From positions 40,378,302-40,442,301 of the forward strand of contig NC_088717.1 of NCBI RefSeq assembly GCF_963576615.1: a DNA stretch of 64,000 nucleotides. Direction: 5' to 3'. A program made the position numbers and the translations under genes. Below, one piece after another: positions 22,769 to 34,344 of the stretch. The DNA is from Watersipora subatra (Eukaryota > Bryozoa > Gymnolaemata > Cheilostomatida > Watersiporidae). Each line of letters starts with the position of its first letter. The stretch's first letter is position 1. Under the pieces are notes generated by a model. That model made no database searches. It had not been told where the DNA came from and worked only from the letters and a program-made list of their open reading frames with translations.

Positions 22769-25700
22769 ATGTCTTTGGCAGAACAAAAATACAATCTTTT
22801 GCTAGTAAACACATTAAAAGACAAGGCTATTCAAGAGCAGCCATGGTAAGTTGTTAACGCACAAATAATAAGATTGATATAACTGAACTAGGGGATCTCG
22901 ATTCATTGGTAAGAATTATGAGATCAGCTTCTTATTTTCTGAAAACTGCCAAATTCTAGCACAGTTACTGCAGTTAAAAACTTTGCTTTATATTGGTCAG
23001 TCTAGTCTCACAGTCAGCTCAGGTCTCCAACCTATAATACTAAAGATTATGATTAGCTGCGCTAAAAATATTTGCTAGTCACAAGTTTTGATGTATTTTA
23101 TAACCCTTTCTTTTCTTTGCATTTTTTCCGTCTGCTATCCTTTTTATGTTACCTCCATGCTGTGTAAGAAGGTTTAGCATAATTATTAACAATTAATAAT
23201 AGTTGTGGTTCACTGTGTAGCACAACATAGAGTGAATTTACACTAGTTCATCGTTTTTATGAGGCTGGACTACTAGCTAGTACATAGCTTTAAAAACTGA
23301 GGTTATATTTGAGTTTTTGAATATATATATGTAGAATGTTATCAAAAATTAGCGTTTCTAAAATTATTAAGCAGAACTTGTAGATCTAAAGCATATTAAG
23401 TATTAACAAGTTGTTATTCTGTTCATGTTATTTTAGAAAACTGATTGTAAAGCAGTAAACCATGTTGATTGTTTCAGCTGATGTTTTATTTGCGTTTTTA
23501 TATAGGTACAAAGAACGAATTCGAACAAAGTTAATCAAATCGATGGATCCAAATAGTGTTTCTAAGTTTCTCAACACCAAAGATTGGACATTTGTAAAAG
23601 ACGGTCTAGACGATTTTAGAGACGGTCTGCCTCCAGCAGCACCTGGAGGTGATATTATTCAGGTAGGTTAAGCACAGTTTTCTGTTAATACTTAAAACTC
23701 ATTAATAATACTTGGTGCAAGACTTTGCTTGCTATAATGATCTGTTTTTATGTTATTAACATTAATTTTTGAATTTATCAAGTTTATTAAGTAATTAATA
23801 TATTATTAATATTTACTAATAAGTTTATTAAAATTTTCAATTTTGATAAACAAACAATTCTATTTAAAGAAAATGGACATAATTTTAGAGACCAAGAGGC
23901 TTAGCTCCAAGTCTTACTGGAAAAGGTAGTGAAGAGAAGTTGACTCACATCAAGGATTCTGTCAACAAGCGCAGATTTACTAAAGAAGATATATGTTACT
24001 CGAGCTTGACACCTCTGCAAAAACAAAGAAGAGAACACATCGATGAGATGGAGTTTGGGCTAATCCAGCATCCTCTTGCCCTTTATCCTCATTTAGAAGA
24101 AGGCGTACCACCAGATGTAAGTCATGATGCTGTCACAAAGCAAGCTTTGAAAAACTAAGTTTTTATAATAAACTGTCTAATTTCTTACCAAAGTTATGCA
24201 AAAAACTAAATGTTTTCAGCTTGTTGATAAATACAAGAGTTATCTGCAAACATTTGTATTAAAAAAAATGGTGGACATGATGGCTTGATAATAAATGTTT
24301 CTTTTTATTCTGTTACAGCTCTGAGAATATAGTTAAAAAATTTTAAATATGAACATGCATAGACATTAAAATTTGTTCTTCAATAAAATTTTGGTCAAAT
24401 GCTATATACGGTATATTAAAATATTTGTGTATTAACAATGTATCTACAAATAATTTTGTGCAATTTTATATTTATCATTTTATATGAATTTACTTGACAT
24501 TTAAAAAATAATTCCCAGATGATTTTATTGGACAAAATTTAAACTAATCTACAGCATTAAATTATAAAGTCAATATTGAAATAGATTTTCTGCATGAATT
24601 GAGCATCAAGCAGAATTGTATTGCAGTTATCAATCATTTTGAATATTTGTTCTAATTGCGTTTCTTCTTATTTATTTTATTATGTTCTTATGCTGGTTTT
24701 TATTTGATTTATAATTTTATTTGGCTTAGTCACATGTTCCATTTCCTTTAGCTGTTTGAAGACATCGTTGACCTACTTGATCCAGAGATGAACATGGCAT
24801 CAGACGATGAGGATGCAGGTGATGATGATTCTATAGCTGAAAACCTAGATTACCCTGCACAGCCTGAGGCCTCAGTAGACCCAGTCGTAGAAACTAAAGC
24901 CCCTGAGTGAGTATTGTGGACGACTCATTGATGCATGCCAACAAGTGGGAGCAGGTTTTGAAACTGTCAAATATGTTGCATTCAGTTTGTCCTTAAGCTT
25001 TCAAACATCGCAGTTGTGTCTTGAAAAGTATGCATCTCAACATGTTTTTACACACAAAAATTGAATGTTGCAAAGTGAATTTTTACTAAAAAAATTAACA
25101 GTGGTATGTAAAAAATGAATTTTTTGTACTGTTTTAAATATTTTGTTGCAGCTTGTGAGTTAATACAAATCAATTTTTCAATTACTGTTCATAGCATCTA
25201 TTTTTAGGCCTCGCATGTTTTTTGTTTGTCTTTTGTAAACCCAAGGGTTTTGTAAACTTTAGGGTTTACATAAAATAAATATAGTGTGGAAAGGATTGGC
25301 TATCATAACAATGTAAGCACCATAAGAACTTTTGAAAGCGTTATAGATTACATTCATCATTTTTCAGAAGTCAAGACACCATAAGAAACCTATACAAATG
25401 GCTGCCTAAAAAAGATGAAACGGTGAAAAAAAATAAAAAGAAATCTCAAGAACAACGACCAGAATCACCGTCACAAGACAAACACATAAAGGTAACAAAA
25501 TCTTTTTAATTCAACCTGAATTCATCTTAAATAAGACTTGAATTTCTACAACAGACTGAGAACTGAAAAGATCTTTTCATTAGCCTATCTTTTAACTTTC
25601 ACTGCCGATATGACTGCTGTGTTTTACATCAGTTTCCCAGGAATTGCCCTCTGTGTTGAAATATTTGCTCACAGCTAAAACCAACTAAGCCACATTCTAA

Positions 25701-28700
25701 TTTTTTTATATTATTGTAATTGAGCTTGACTAAACTTTATACTGTATCACATTACCGAGATATTAGTATACAGACACCGTCAATATTCTCATCAGGTAAG
25801 ACAATTGCTAAGAAATACAACGTTAAAAATAATTGATGAGACTCCATATACACAATAGCTTGACTAATCGAAATGCAGAGTCTAGTTGGTGGTCAGTGAA
25901 AAGGGTGTGACTGAGATGGATGAAAAATCACCGTAATTTAAGGAATGTTGTTAGGCGATGGTGAATGTGTGGATCTCCTATTCTTACCATAATGGTCTGA
26001 CAACTCTAAAAAACTTTTATTTATGACAAAGGTTACTACCAGCAAAGACATGTCAGAACTACTGATGAAAGGTTTCTTATTGTTAGAAAGTAAGAAGCAT
26101 AGATATATCTTACACCCGAATACCAATTGTATCTTGCCTGTGAACATATAAAAGTTACTTCTATGTAGGATGTGACTCAAGACTTCTGTTCATGGGTTGC
26201 TGATCTTGGCGGAGAGTCTAACAATATAGAAGAGTCTACCATATACTCCCTTTTTGCTAGCGGGTAAGACAAGTGCTCAGTCTTTACGAGAGCTTTATCT
26301 GAAGAACTCTTCACATAGTGATTGATACCTAGGTACTTAGTTATAACGGTATATCATATCTATTCTTACATTTGGTTTGCATCTTATGCGCTGTGTCCAC
26401 TACATGACACTCTCTACTTTCAGTGATTAGAAGCCATTTAATTTTTCCTTGTTATAATGCTGATGTAATATAAGCTGTTGCGTTATGATGACAGGTATGA
26501 GACAAAGCCAGCCCTATCAGTGCCCATACATGTAGTGGAACTTACTAACGTACCTCCAGAGCTGAGAATGTCAGCGGCAGCCTCAGAAGAAGAGGAGACT
26601 AAGAAAAGTCCTCCTAAAGCCAAAACAAAAAAGAAAGAATGGGTATGAGTCATACGAATGCTTCCGTTTTGATTATGAATACTTCCTATTTCTAGCTTTC
26701 TATAAGTGAAAAGTGCTAAATCAATTTTTGAACATAACCAAATGACATTGCATCATGCATATACATGTACCTGAGTAAGAAATCATAGACTGACAGCTGC
26801 AATTATGCACTTTCAAGTAAACATTTTTTTGTTAATATGTATCAGTCAAAAACAGCCTTAAGTAATAATGTCAAATGATTTCGTCAAAATACATTCTAAA
26901 TTCTTGACACGATTTATGTTAGCTTCCCATTAAGCGAGTAAACATCTGTTGTGTTTTGACAGTTTTTTTCTATATGCTATTTAGCCATCTTAAATTTTTG
27001 ATAACTCGTAGGCATGTTTTAATGGTGACACATTATGCTATGATTCATTTTCTATGACAGCGTATGTATAACTCATATCTTAGCTGCTGGCTCTGCAAAC
27101 ATGCTCAAACTACAGACCAGCTTGTTATGTGAAACCTGCTAGCACTCGCCATGCTTTATTGCACACGAAAGTATTGACAATCTGACGTTATCATCTAAGT
27201 TTCCAGAATGTTTATTTGCATAAAATGGTTCAGGAAATAAGTGTAATTATTTAGATATTGATAGTAGCCGATGAATAGAACTTAGTCGTTCTAATTAGAT
27301 TCTCACTCTCTGTAGGCAGCCACATCAGAGAGGCCTGATCAGGTACCCAAACTTAGTAGCTAGACCAATGTTATATACGCTTATGCATATTAGTCTCTGT
27401 TTTATTTCTAAGTGTGCTCATATTTTATATACAATTGTAACGCCATTTATTTTAAGTTATTGCACTATGTTTTCTATCAAAGTATTAATTTTGATACGTA
27501 TTTAAGTTCATACCAATAAGTTTCTAGAACAATATTTTTACATTTACACATTATTTGGTCATTTTAGTCATACACTTTTGGAAATTATGAGCCGAGTTGG
27601 GCTGGTTTCAATTATGGTGCCTGGTACCTGCCCGCAAAGACTTGGAAAAAGAGAGCTTTAGACGAGCCATTGGTGGACCCTAAGCAACTCAAGGTAAAGC
27701 ACTGTTTGTTCACTATCAGCTGATTTTAAATTCATTGTATGCAAATATTTCAGACTTTATAACACATAATAAGTCAATTAGAAATGCATTGGATTTGTCT
27801 CCTCCTGAACAGATACTGTAACTCCAACACCTCTTGCTTAGAACTGCTGCATCATTGTACACTCTATTTCTTATGAATGATATTTGAATATATGCTTATA
27901 CAGGTATTAAGGTAGTCAGATGCAGATATTGGGACAAAGTCTTTATTTCATAGGTGGCACGGTAATCACCGTGGAGAGAATAGAATCATTAGAAATTATC
28001 TTTTCTTGTGTTCACTCCGAAGAACTTAGACAAGCTGCATCCTGTAATATTGTAACTCATTGCGTGGATGCTTTTGAGTAAATTATAAGCTTCAAAGTGG
28101 TATAAACATTATGCGCAAAAATTTCTTTTGTATGTTTTTTTAAAAATCTGTATATCATGCACAACTTCAGCACATGTCAGGATGGCTACATTTTAATAAA
28201 AAACTTGGTTTATATTGGCATCTTATAACACTCTGCCAACTTCAACTTGACACTATCAAGTGCATTTTGTTCCTTAGGAATAATCAACAGTCTGATGTCG
28301 TTTGACATTGGTTGCGTTCACATATCTCAAGTCTCTGCATAAACAGTTGTATAATTATATAATTAAATCAATACTATTAGTATAATTAAATCAAAGCTGA
28401 TTGGTATTGTCATGCGCTGTCATTTGCTTCTTAATTAATGTTATACTAGTTACCTAATCAATTATTTTTCATTCTTACATTATAGCTGACTCTAATTATG
28501 ATGAAGTAAATTACTTAGAGTATCTTCTGACCTGAAGGAACTGAGGCTACTTGTGAGAATTAACAAATGCATGTTTTTTGGTGTAGAGGTAGTAGAGGAT
28601 AGCAAGCAACTAACTTTGTTAAATAATACTGTTTCTTTATTACCTAAGGAGCAAGATCAGACGGAGATGAAGAAAAAAAGTGACTTGCTTGATGCAGAGC

Positions 28701-29599
28701 TAGCACCGATACACGGTTCGAGTGCATTTATGGAGTTTATCGACAAAAAGAATGGTAGGAGGCCAGAGGTAAGTTTGCCTAACCAGTCATTACAATTCTG
28801 CTTTTACTGTCCATCAATATCGAAATATTGTTGAAATCATGTTATTTCAAGTTTTTCATATACTTTACAATGATTTTGCCTTTTCAACCTTCCTACAAAT
28901 ATGTTTGATATTGTGACTCAACTTTAAATACGATCTGAAGTAGTGGCCATTGTTATCACTAACTTTGAATATTCCAGTGCTTGCGTCGAACTATCATCCT
29001 AAAACTGGTTCACACTATATCGCCATTAGTCAGTGTTTTCCTTTCGTCGTTCATCGTGAACCGATGGCATCGATGAAGCATCGCGTACAAGTCGGAAATG
29101 TTTTCAAACTTTACCGTTATTTCGCCGAACATCGACGACCGCCTTTCAAATGTGAACCATTTCGGCGAGGGTAATTCATGGATGGCGTGATTTATTCATA
29201 TCCGTTTGTGGTAGTCGCTGCGGGACTAGTTTTTGATTTCAGCATGCGGAAACAAAAAGGTTTCTTCGCAAAAATTCAAAAAGAGAACACTACGTCACGG
29301 AGTAATTCCTGATGCAAACACGGATAGGTTTGTGACAGTGTGAACATCGTTATCATCAACCATTACTGAATTATTTTGGCATCAACGCCGATGTAGTGTA
29401 AACCAGCTTTTAGCCATCCAACCTGCAGTTTTGTTTTCTTTCTAGATCATACAATTCAGCCCATTTTTGCATTTAGTTTTTAGGAAGAGTTAGTGAAATT
29501 CAAGAAAAAAGCAAGCAAGAAGAAGAAAAGCTACGACTAGAACAGGAAGCTAAAGCAAGGTCAATGGCTCGACGGTTGGCCCAAAGTCAAACAGCATGA
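22769..29599 (+). CDS. FAM47E-like: FAM47-family protein (FAM47E-like), complete, 11 exons
   Basis: Exons: 22769-22845, 23506-23662, 23889-24116, 24752-24906, 25371-25491, 26169-26263, 26495-26642, 27316-27342, 27568-27693, 28649-28768, 29477-29599. Phases agree and total 1,377 bp, or 458 residues plus stop. Recognition rests on three blocks in the family's order: TKDWTFVKDGLDDFRDG (about 55-71), HPLALYPHLEEGVPPD then LFEDIVDLLDPEM (about 138-167), and NYGAWYLPAKTWKKRALDEP (about 350-370), plus DFCSWVADLG and KPALSVPIHVVELTN between. The middle is acidic then lysine-rich, and the tail is a charged helix (EIQEKSKQEEEKLRLEQEA). The molecular role is poorly known; human FAM47E has been reported to bind PRMT5 (from memory). 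The 27-nt exon at 27316 is in phase but least certain, since skipping it keeps the frame. Confidence 0.85.
29001..29410. mobile_element. Inverted-repeat MITE of about 410 bp in a FAM47 intron
   Basis: The left end reads AAAACTGGTTCACACTATAT and the right end, reverse-complemented, AAAGCTGGTTTACACTACAT. These are imperfect inverted repeats of about 20 bp. Short flanking TA-rich sequence would fit a PIF/Harbinger-like 3-bp duplication, but it is not clear enough to assign. No protein is encoded; short frames inside are incidental. Confidence 0.6.
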
Positions 29600-31364
29600 A
29601 AAAGAGCGTCTAGCGAACTTTTGTAATTAGTTTTCGTGCAACGAGACTGATAATCGCTTTGGGATGAGTGAGTCAGGAGTTGCCTATTGAGTCTATGACT
29701 GTGCAAAAAAGACTAAAGATATTTTGTTTAACAGTTGTCATTTTTGACGCACATAATTTAAGTCCGTATAATTTTGTTCTCCATGATAGATATCTCGCAT
29801 TCTAAGAAGCGATATAAAAGTGCTACTATGCCAGTTTTACGTTAAAAGCTGTGCCATTTTATAAGAAACTCTAGCAGAGACATTACAATAATAATATATG
29901 TACTAGCAGAGACCGAGACCATGTAAATGCAACGTGTGCACTAAGAGAGACTATGTAAATACAATACATGCACTAAGAGAGACGATGTAAATGCAATATA
30001 TGCACTAAGAGATACTACGTAGATGCAATACATGCACTAAGAGAGACTATGTAAATGCAATATATGCATTAAGAGAGACTATTTAAATGCAATATATGCA
30101 CTAAGAGAGACCATTTAAATGCAATACATGCACTAAGAGAGACTACTTAAATGCAATATATGCACTAAGAGAGACCATGTAGATGCAATACATGCACTAA
30201 GAGAGACTACTTAAATGCAATATATGCACTAAGAGAGACCATGTAAATACAATGCATGCACTAAGAGAGACCATGTAAATACAATGCATGCACTAAGAGA
30301 GACCATGTAGATGCAATATATGCACTAAGAGAGACTATTTAAATACAATGCATGCACTAAGAGAGACCATGTAAATACAATATATGCACTAAGATAAACT
30401 ATTTAAATACAATATATGCACTAAAAGAGATGATGTAAGTGCAATACATGCGCTCTCGGAGTTTTCTGCTAATTTTATAACTTCACAAATCTTTTTTGTC
30501 AAATGCATCAACGAAGACAAAGCCGCAATCACTGGTATATGGCTGACCAATTGCTCTATTCTCTTGTGATATACACATTTTACTACTTACATCCATTTTG
30601 GAGTCTGCAACGTAATTCATATCTTTTTTCATGACTTATATTTGAACTTTCTGTCTATGAGCTAACAATGCGAACTGAAGCAGCGTTGACCACTCACAGA
30701 TGCTAAAACCATTTTCTACATAGGTTGGGTTTGCATAAAATGGTATGCAACTATAGAGTTAAGATTGCTTTGCAGCAAGCGGTTCATTGATCTCCACTGA
30801 ATATGCGCTATTAATTCAGGCCTCGTAATTAGCCATTATAGCTGCCCTCTAACAACAAAGCACATCTAGTAATCTTTGGCCGAGCCACAATTTTTATTAG
30901 ACTTATCCAATTGAGCAGTGAACTTAACAAAACCTAGTCTTACATGCTTTTATGTCTATTGAATGACCGTAGACAATCAATGAGAGACACACATAGTTGA
31001 ACCTAACATTACCTATGCAATAAGCATCTTGTATGCTACAAGGGTCACGTCGAGTGCGGGGCCATACACCCGGCTGCCCACAGCATAAATGAAACCTTTA
31101 CGGTGCAGAAAACAATGCACAAGAAATACCCACTGAGCAGCGATTTTAACAAACGAATCTAATATAAAATGCACATAAAAAAACGACATGACTACGGACG
31201 GACGGTGCCAGTTTTTTCGAGCGCACCTCTACAATGAAAAATAAATAGTCAATATTACACACCATTGTCCTCACAACCTTCCCTCAAAATAAATGAGTGT
31301 AAACGCTATGATAAATATAGAAGCTTTGGTATGCTGCCAAGTGTAAGCCGACTAAAAGTTCAGC
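29600..31364. other. Tail-to-tail intergenic region between FAM47 and PACRGL
   Basis: Both genes end here, so it must hold their 3' untranslated regions. The main content is the 32-bp minisatellite at 29895-30455. Polyadenylation signals could not be chosen with confidence in this AT-rich sequence. Confidence 0.5.
29895..30455. repeat. Minisatellite, 32-bp unit, about 17 copies
   Basis: The unit is CTAAGAGAGACTATGTAAAT followed by GCAATATATGCA. Consecutive units start 32 bp apart (29941 and 29973). Sites vary between ATGTAAAT, ATTTAAAT and ATGTAGAT. It begins about 300 bp after the FAM47 stop codon and may be partly transcribed. Confidence 0.95.
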
Positions 31365-34344
31365 CTAGCCGTATCCAACCATAATAGAATTGTATGTAGG
31401 TATCTTAGATTTGATGACTCCTGTAGCCTCCTTTCCTCCATTCGTCTCAATTGCCTGCAGTACTTTAATGATGTTATCCCTGAATTGAGTGTCTAGCAGG
31501 CGTTTAGAGAGAGGCACGAGGAACTGCTTGAGATGTTGATTAAGAGATTCTCTGACTGCTGCACTGAGAGCAGCCAGCGCATCCAGACCGGCCTCGAACA
31601 CCTTCAATTGATAAATAAAAATACAACCAATTAGTAAGAAAATGTTTGATTAGACACGGGTAACAATATCTACCACATATATCGCAAAAAGTGACAAGTA
31701 AGCAATAAAAATATATACATGTATATAATTTATTTTGTAACCTAGTCAAAAAGCTTTCAACCATCTCATCAATGCGAACATGACAATTCTGACAAGCCTG
31801 AATCGCACGCATCTCATAAGTCACCGCGTAAGACTGAAATGACTGCATGTTGGGTTTGGCCTGGGCAATGCCAACATAAAATGTGGAACAAAACCCAAAT
31901 GGAATTGCTTAAACATTGTAACTTATTCACTATGTTTCTGTAGTGGGATGATGCGCATTTGAAATTGTGTGCACATTGAGTTACCGTGCGATAAGTGTTT
32001 CAATGAACATTCGCATGTTGCGGATTAACACGGGCACTTTGTTAAAGGAATTTTATTCCAGAGGTCATAGCAGTGCACTCCTGCATCGTCAAATCAAAAC
32101 AGGAATGGCTGAAGTGTAGAAAATGTTTGAAATAGAACAGCTTGCACTGCATTCTCTTTCGCATCAAGTGTCGGTTCCTTCATTCGCAAGTGCCGGTTCC
32201 TTCATTCGCAAGTGCCGGTTCCATCATTCGCAAGTGCCGGTTCCTTCATTCGGAAGTGCCCGTTCCATCATTCGCAAGTGCCGGTTCCATCATTAGCAAG
32301 TGCCGGTTCCATCATTCGCAAGTGCGGGTTCCATCATTCGCAAGTGCCGGTTCCATCATTCACAAGTGCCGGCTCCATCATTCGCAAGTGTAGAACGTTC
32401 GATAAGAATTTGCGACTAACAAAACTAGCTTGACTTGCGGATAACTTTGCAGATTAACCCCGTCATAGACATAGTGATTACCGACTATGTAATCACTATG
32501 TCTATGTAATCCCGACTTATGTGTTTGCACATAGAAAACGCTGCACACGCAAAACCGATGATGACTTTAAGGAAATATATAACCAGCCCTAAGGTATTAA
32601 CAAATACACGAACAAAAATACCTTGCTATCCGCATTATTTAGTGCCGTACGAATGGGCCCTATAACCTTGGAGAGAACTGGCAAAGCCTTAGGCCCAGCA
32701 TCGGGTATAGAAAGAAGCTCCACAAAACCTTGTCTAGCCACAAAAGAGTAGGGATGCATAGTCTCCTTAAGCCCCTCGGCTAAGGTCACCAAGAGCGGAT
32801 CAAAAGGTGTCTGCTCAGGTGGAGAATTCCAGGCGAGCTTGTGCTTGACAGAGCCATGTATGAGCCTGTAAGAAAAATGGGCTACATGCTCTGTTACTCG
32901 GAGTTTATTTGAGTTTGCCGGCTAATCTAAAGGTAAAGGTTTGGTTCTTTCAAAACTACCAGATGTAAATCAAAGAACAGTTAAAGTTCACCCTGCTGAT
33001 ATTTATCACAAGAAAAATGTTATTCCGTATGTTCGATGATTAAGAGCCAAATAGACCGAGGTACTCCATAGAGCAATTATACATGAGCAGAAGTTGTTTG
33101 ACAACGCTTATGGAGCCTATTTTGTAAAATGAAATACAAGCTGCTCAAGAGCAAAGTAAATTTTATAAGTTTACAAAGTCTTTCAGTGTATCGCCAAGTA
33201 AGCGAGGGAAGGACACAGACCAAGTGGGCGAATCTGATATTGTCAATGTAAACATACACAATATTAAACATTTGGCTTAAAGTCACACACTTTTTTATTT
33301 ATACACATGCTACTGTGACAAGCCTTTACAACATGTAAGGACAATAAGTCCAACAGCGCAGTCTAGAGAAAGAAAACTTGCAATCAAAGCATTGATTATT
33401 AGCGTTATAGCTAGAATCAATAACTGGACAGCCGCAGCGATGTAATCACTAACGGTCCACTCGAGACCACTCGTGTTCTATGGACTAGGTTAATGTCACA
33501 ATATATTAGCAATCCAAACACTTTCAATCTTAAAAACCAGAGAATCTGAAACAGATTGCTCTTGGGTGGCCAATTGATGCAAAAAATATACGTTATGACA
33601 AGTAAGATCAAGTGTAGAGTGTACCTGCAGGGTAAGCCTCCATTCGAGTATACTGATACAAATGCAGAAACATTCTTCTTGTCATTAAAAGGATCACATG
33701 TTTTTGGATTAAGTTTATCCGAAGGTCTGGATACTCGCCCAGAGTCTGAGTTTGCTGAAGAAGGCTTTGACTTCACACCTAAAATGACAAGTCATAATAT
33801 CGTCTCGGTGATTGTGCTTCCTGGGGCCATAGCATTTGTTTCCTGAACAGTAGTGCAACAATTTGCATAAATGAGTAATACCAAAAATATTTATCAACAC
33901 TGCACTCTACATACCAATTATAATAGCTATAAAAACACTGAATGACTGAATGCTGAGCTTCCGACATTTTATTGCCTTTTATTTGACTAAGGGCATAGAA
34001 AAGTATATGTATTATAGGCGTGTTATTAGTGACAAGATTTAGTGTGATGTAACGAAGAATAATCGCCACGTCATTCCTGATTGTAACCAAGGCCTAAAGA
34101 AACTGTGTAAAGCCTGTCAACAATCCTGTCCAATTTTAATAACAGCAGCATCATGAAACTAAACATATGTTTTTACGACACTTTGTAAAAAAGATTTCCT
34201 CAACATACCGCTGCTCTTCACATCGCTGCCAACAGAACAAGCAGAAGAAGGCTTTGATCGTGTTCCACCACTTCCCGCCCTAGAGGAGCCAGCACTCGAT
34301 GACTTCTTCATAGACATAACATTCTCACTAATCAGCCATCTCAA
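31365..34344 (-). CDS. PACRGL: PACRGL, parkin co-regulated gene-like protein, complete, 4 exons
   Basis: Exons in coding order: 34209-34344, 33625-33778, 32622-32865, 31365-31601. Phases agree and total 771 bp, or 256 residues plus stop, close to the human protein (about 250). Recognisable blocks: RPSDKLNPKTCDPF, GGLPCRLIHGSVKHKLAW, PFDPLLVTLAEGLKET and the C-terminal KSKIPTYNSI. The first 60 residues are Ser/Gly/Lys-rich and probably disordered; the rest is the ParcG helical-repeat domain. The paralogue PACRG binds tubulin in the ciliary inner junction. PACRGL is related and often linked to cilia, but its exact role is less clear. In-frame ATGs at 34344, 34317 and 34311 are all possible starts; the first is used here. 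The gene is divergent from DYNC1H1. Confidence 0.9.
32160..32395. repeat. Minisatellite, 22-bp unit, about 11 copies
   Basis: The unit reads CCGGTTCCATCATTCGCAAG then TG. It lies in the PACRGL intron between the exons at 31365-31601 and 32622-32865. It is more GC-rich than the surrounding intron. Two forward frames are open only because of the repeat. Confidence 0.92.
32464..32506. other. Perfect inverted repeat, 18-bp arms, 7-nt loop
   Basis: The left arm CATAGACATAGTGATTAC (32464-32481) and the right arm GTAATCACTATGTCTATG (32489-32506) are exact reverse complements around CGACTAT. In a transcript of either strand it would form a strong hairpin. It is in a PACRGL intron, 116 bp from the nearer exon boundary. 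Confidence 0.85.

Noticed and set aside
29895..30455. Regularly spaced repeats as a CRISPR array
   Set aside because: Units are contiguous with no unique spacers, and this is eukaryotic DNA. The same applies to all other arrays here.
31540..31848. An additional PACRGL exon (frame with MRAIQACQNCHVRIDEMVESF)
   Set aside because: The exons at 32622-32865 and 31365-31601 join in phase across it and match the family without a gap.
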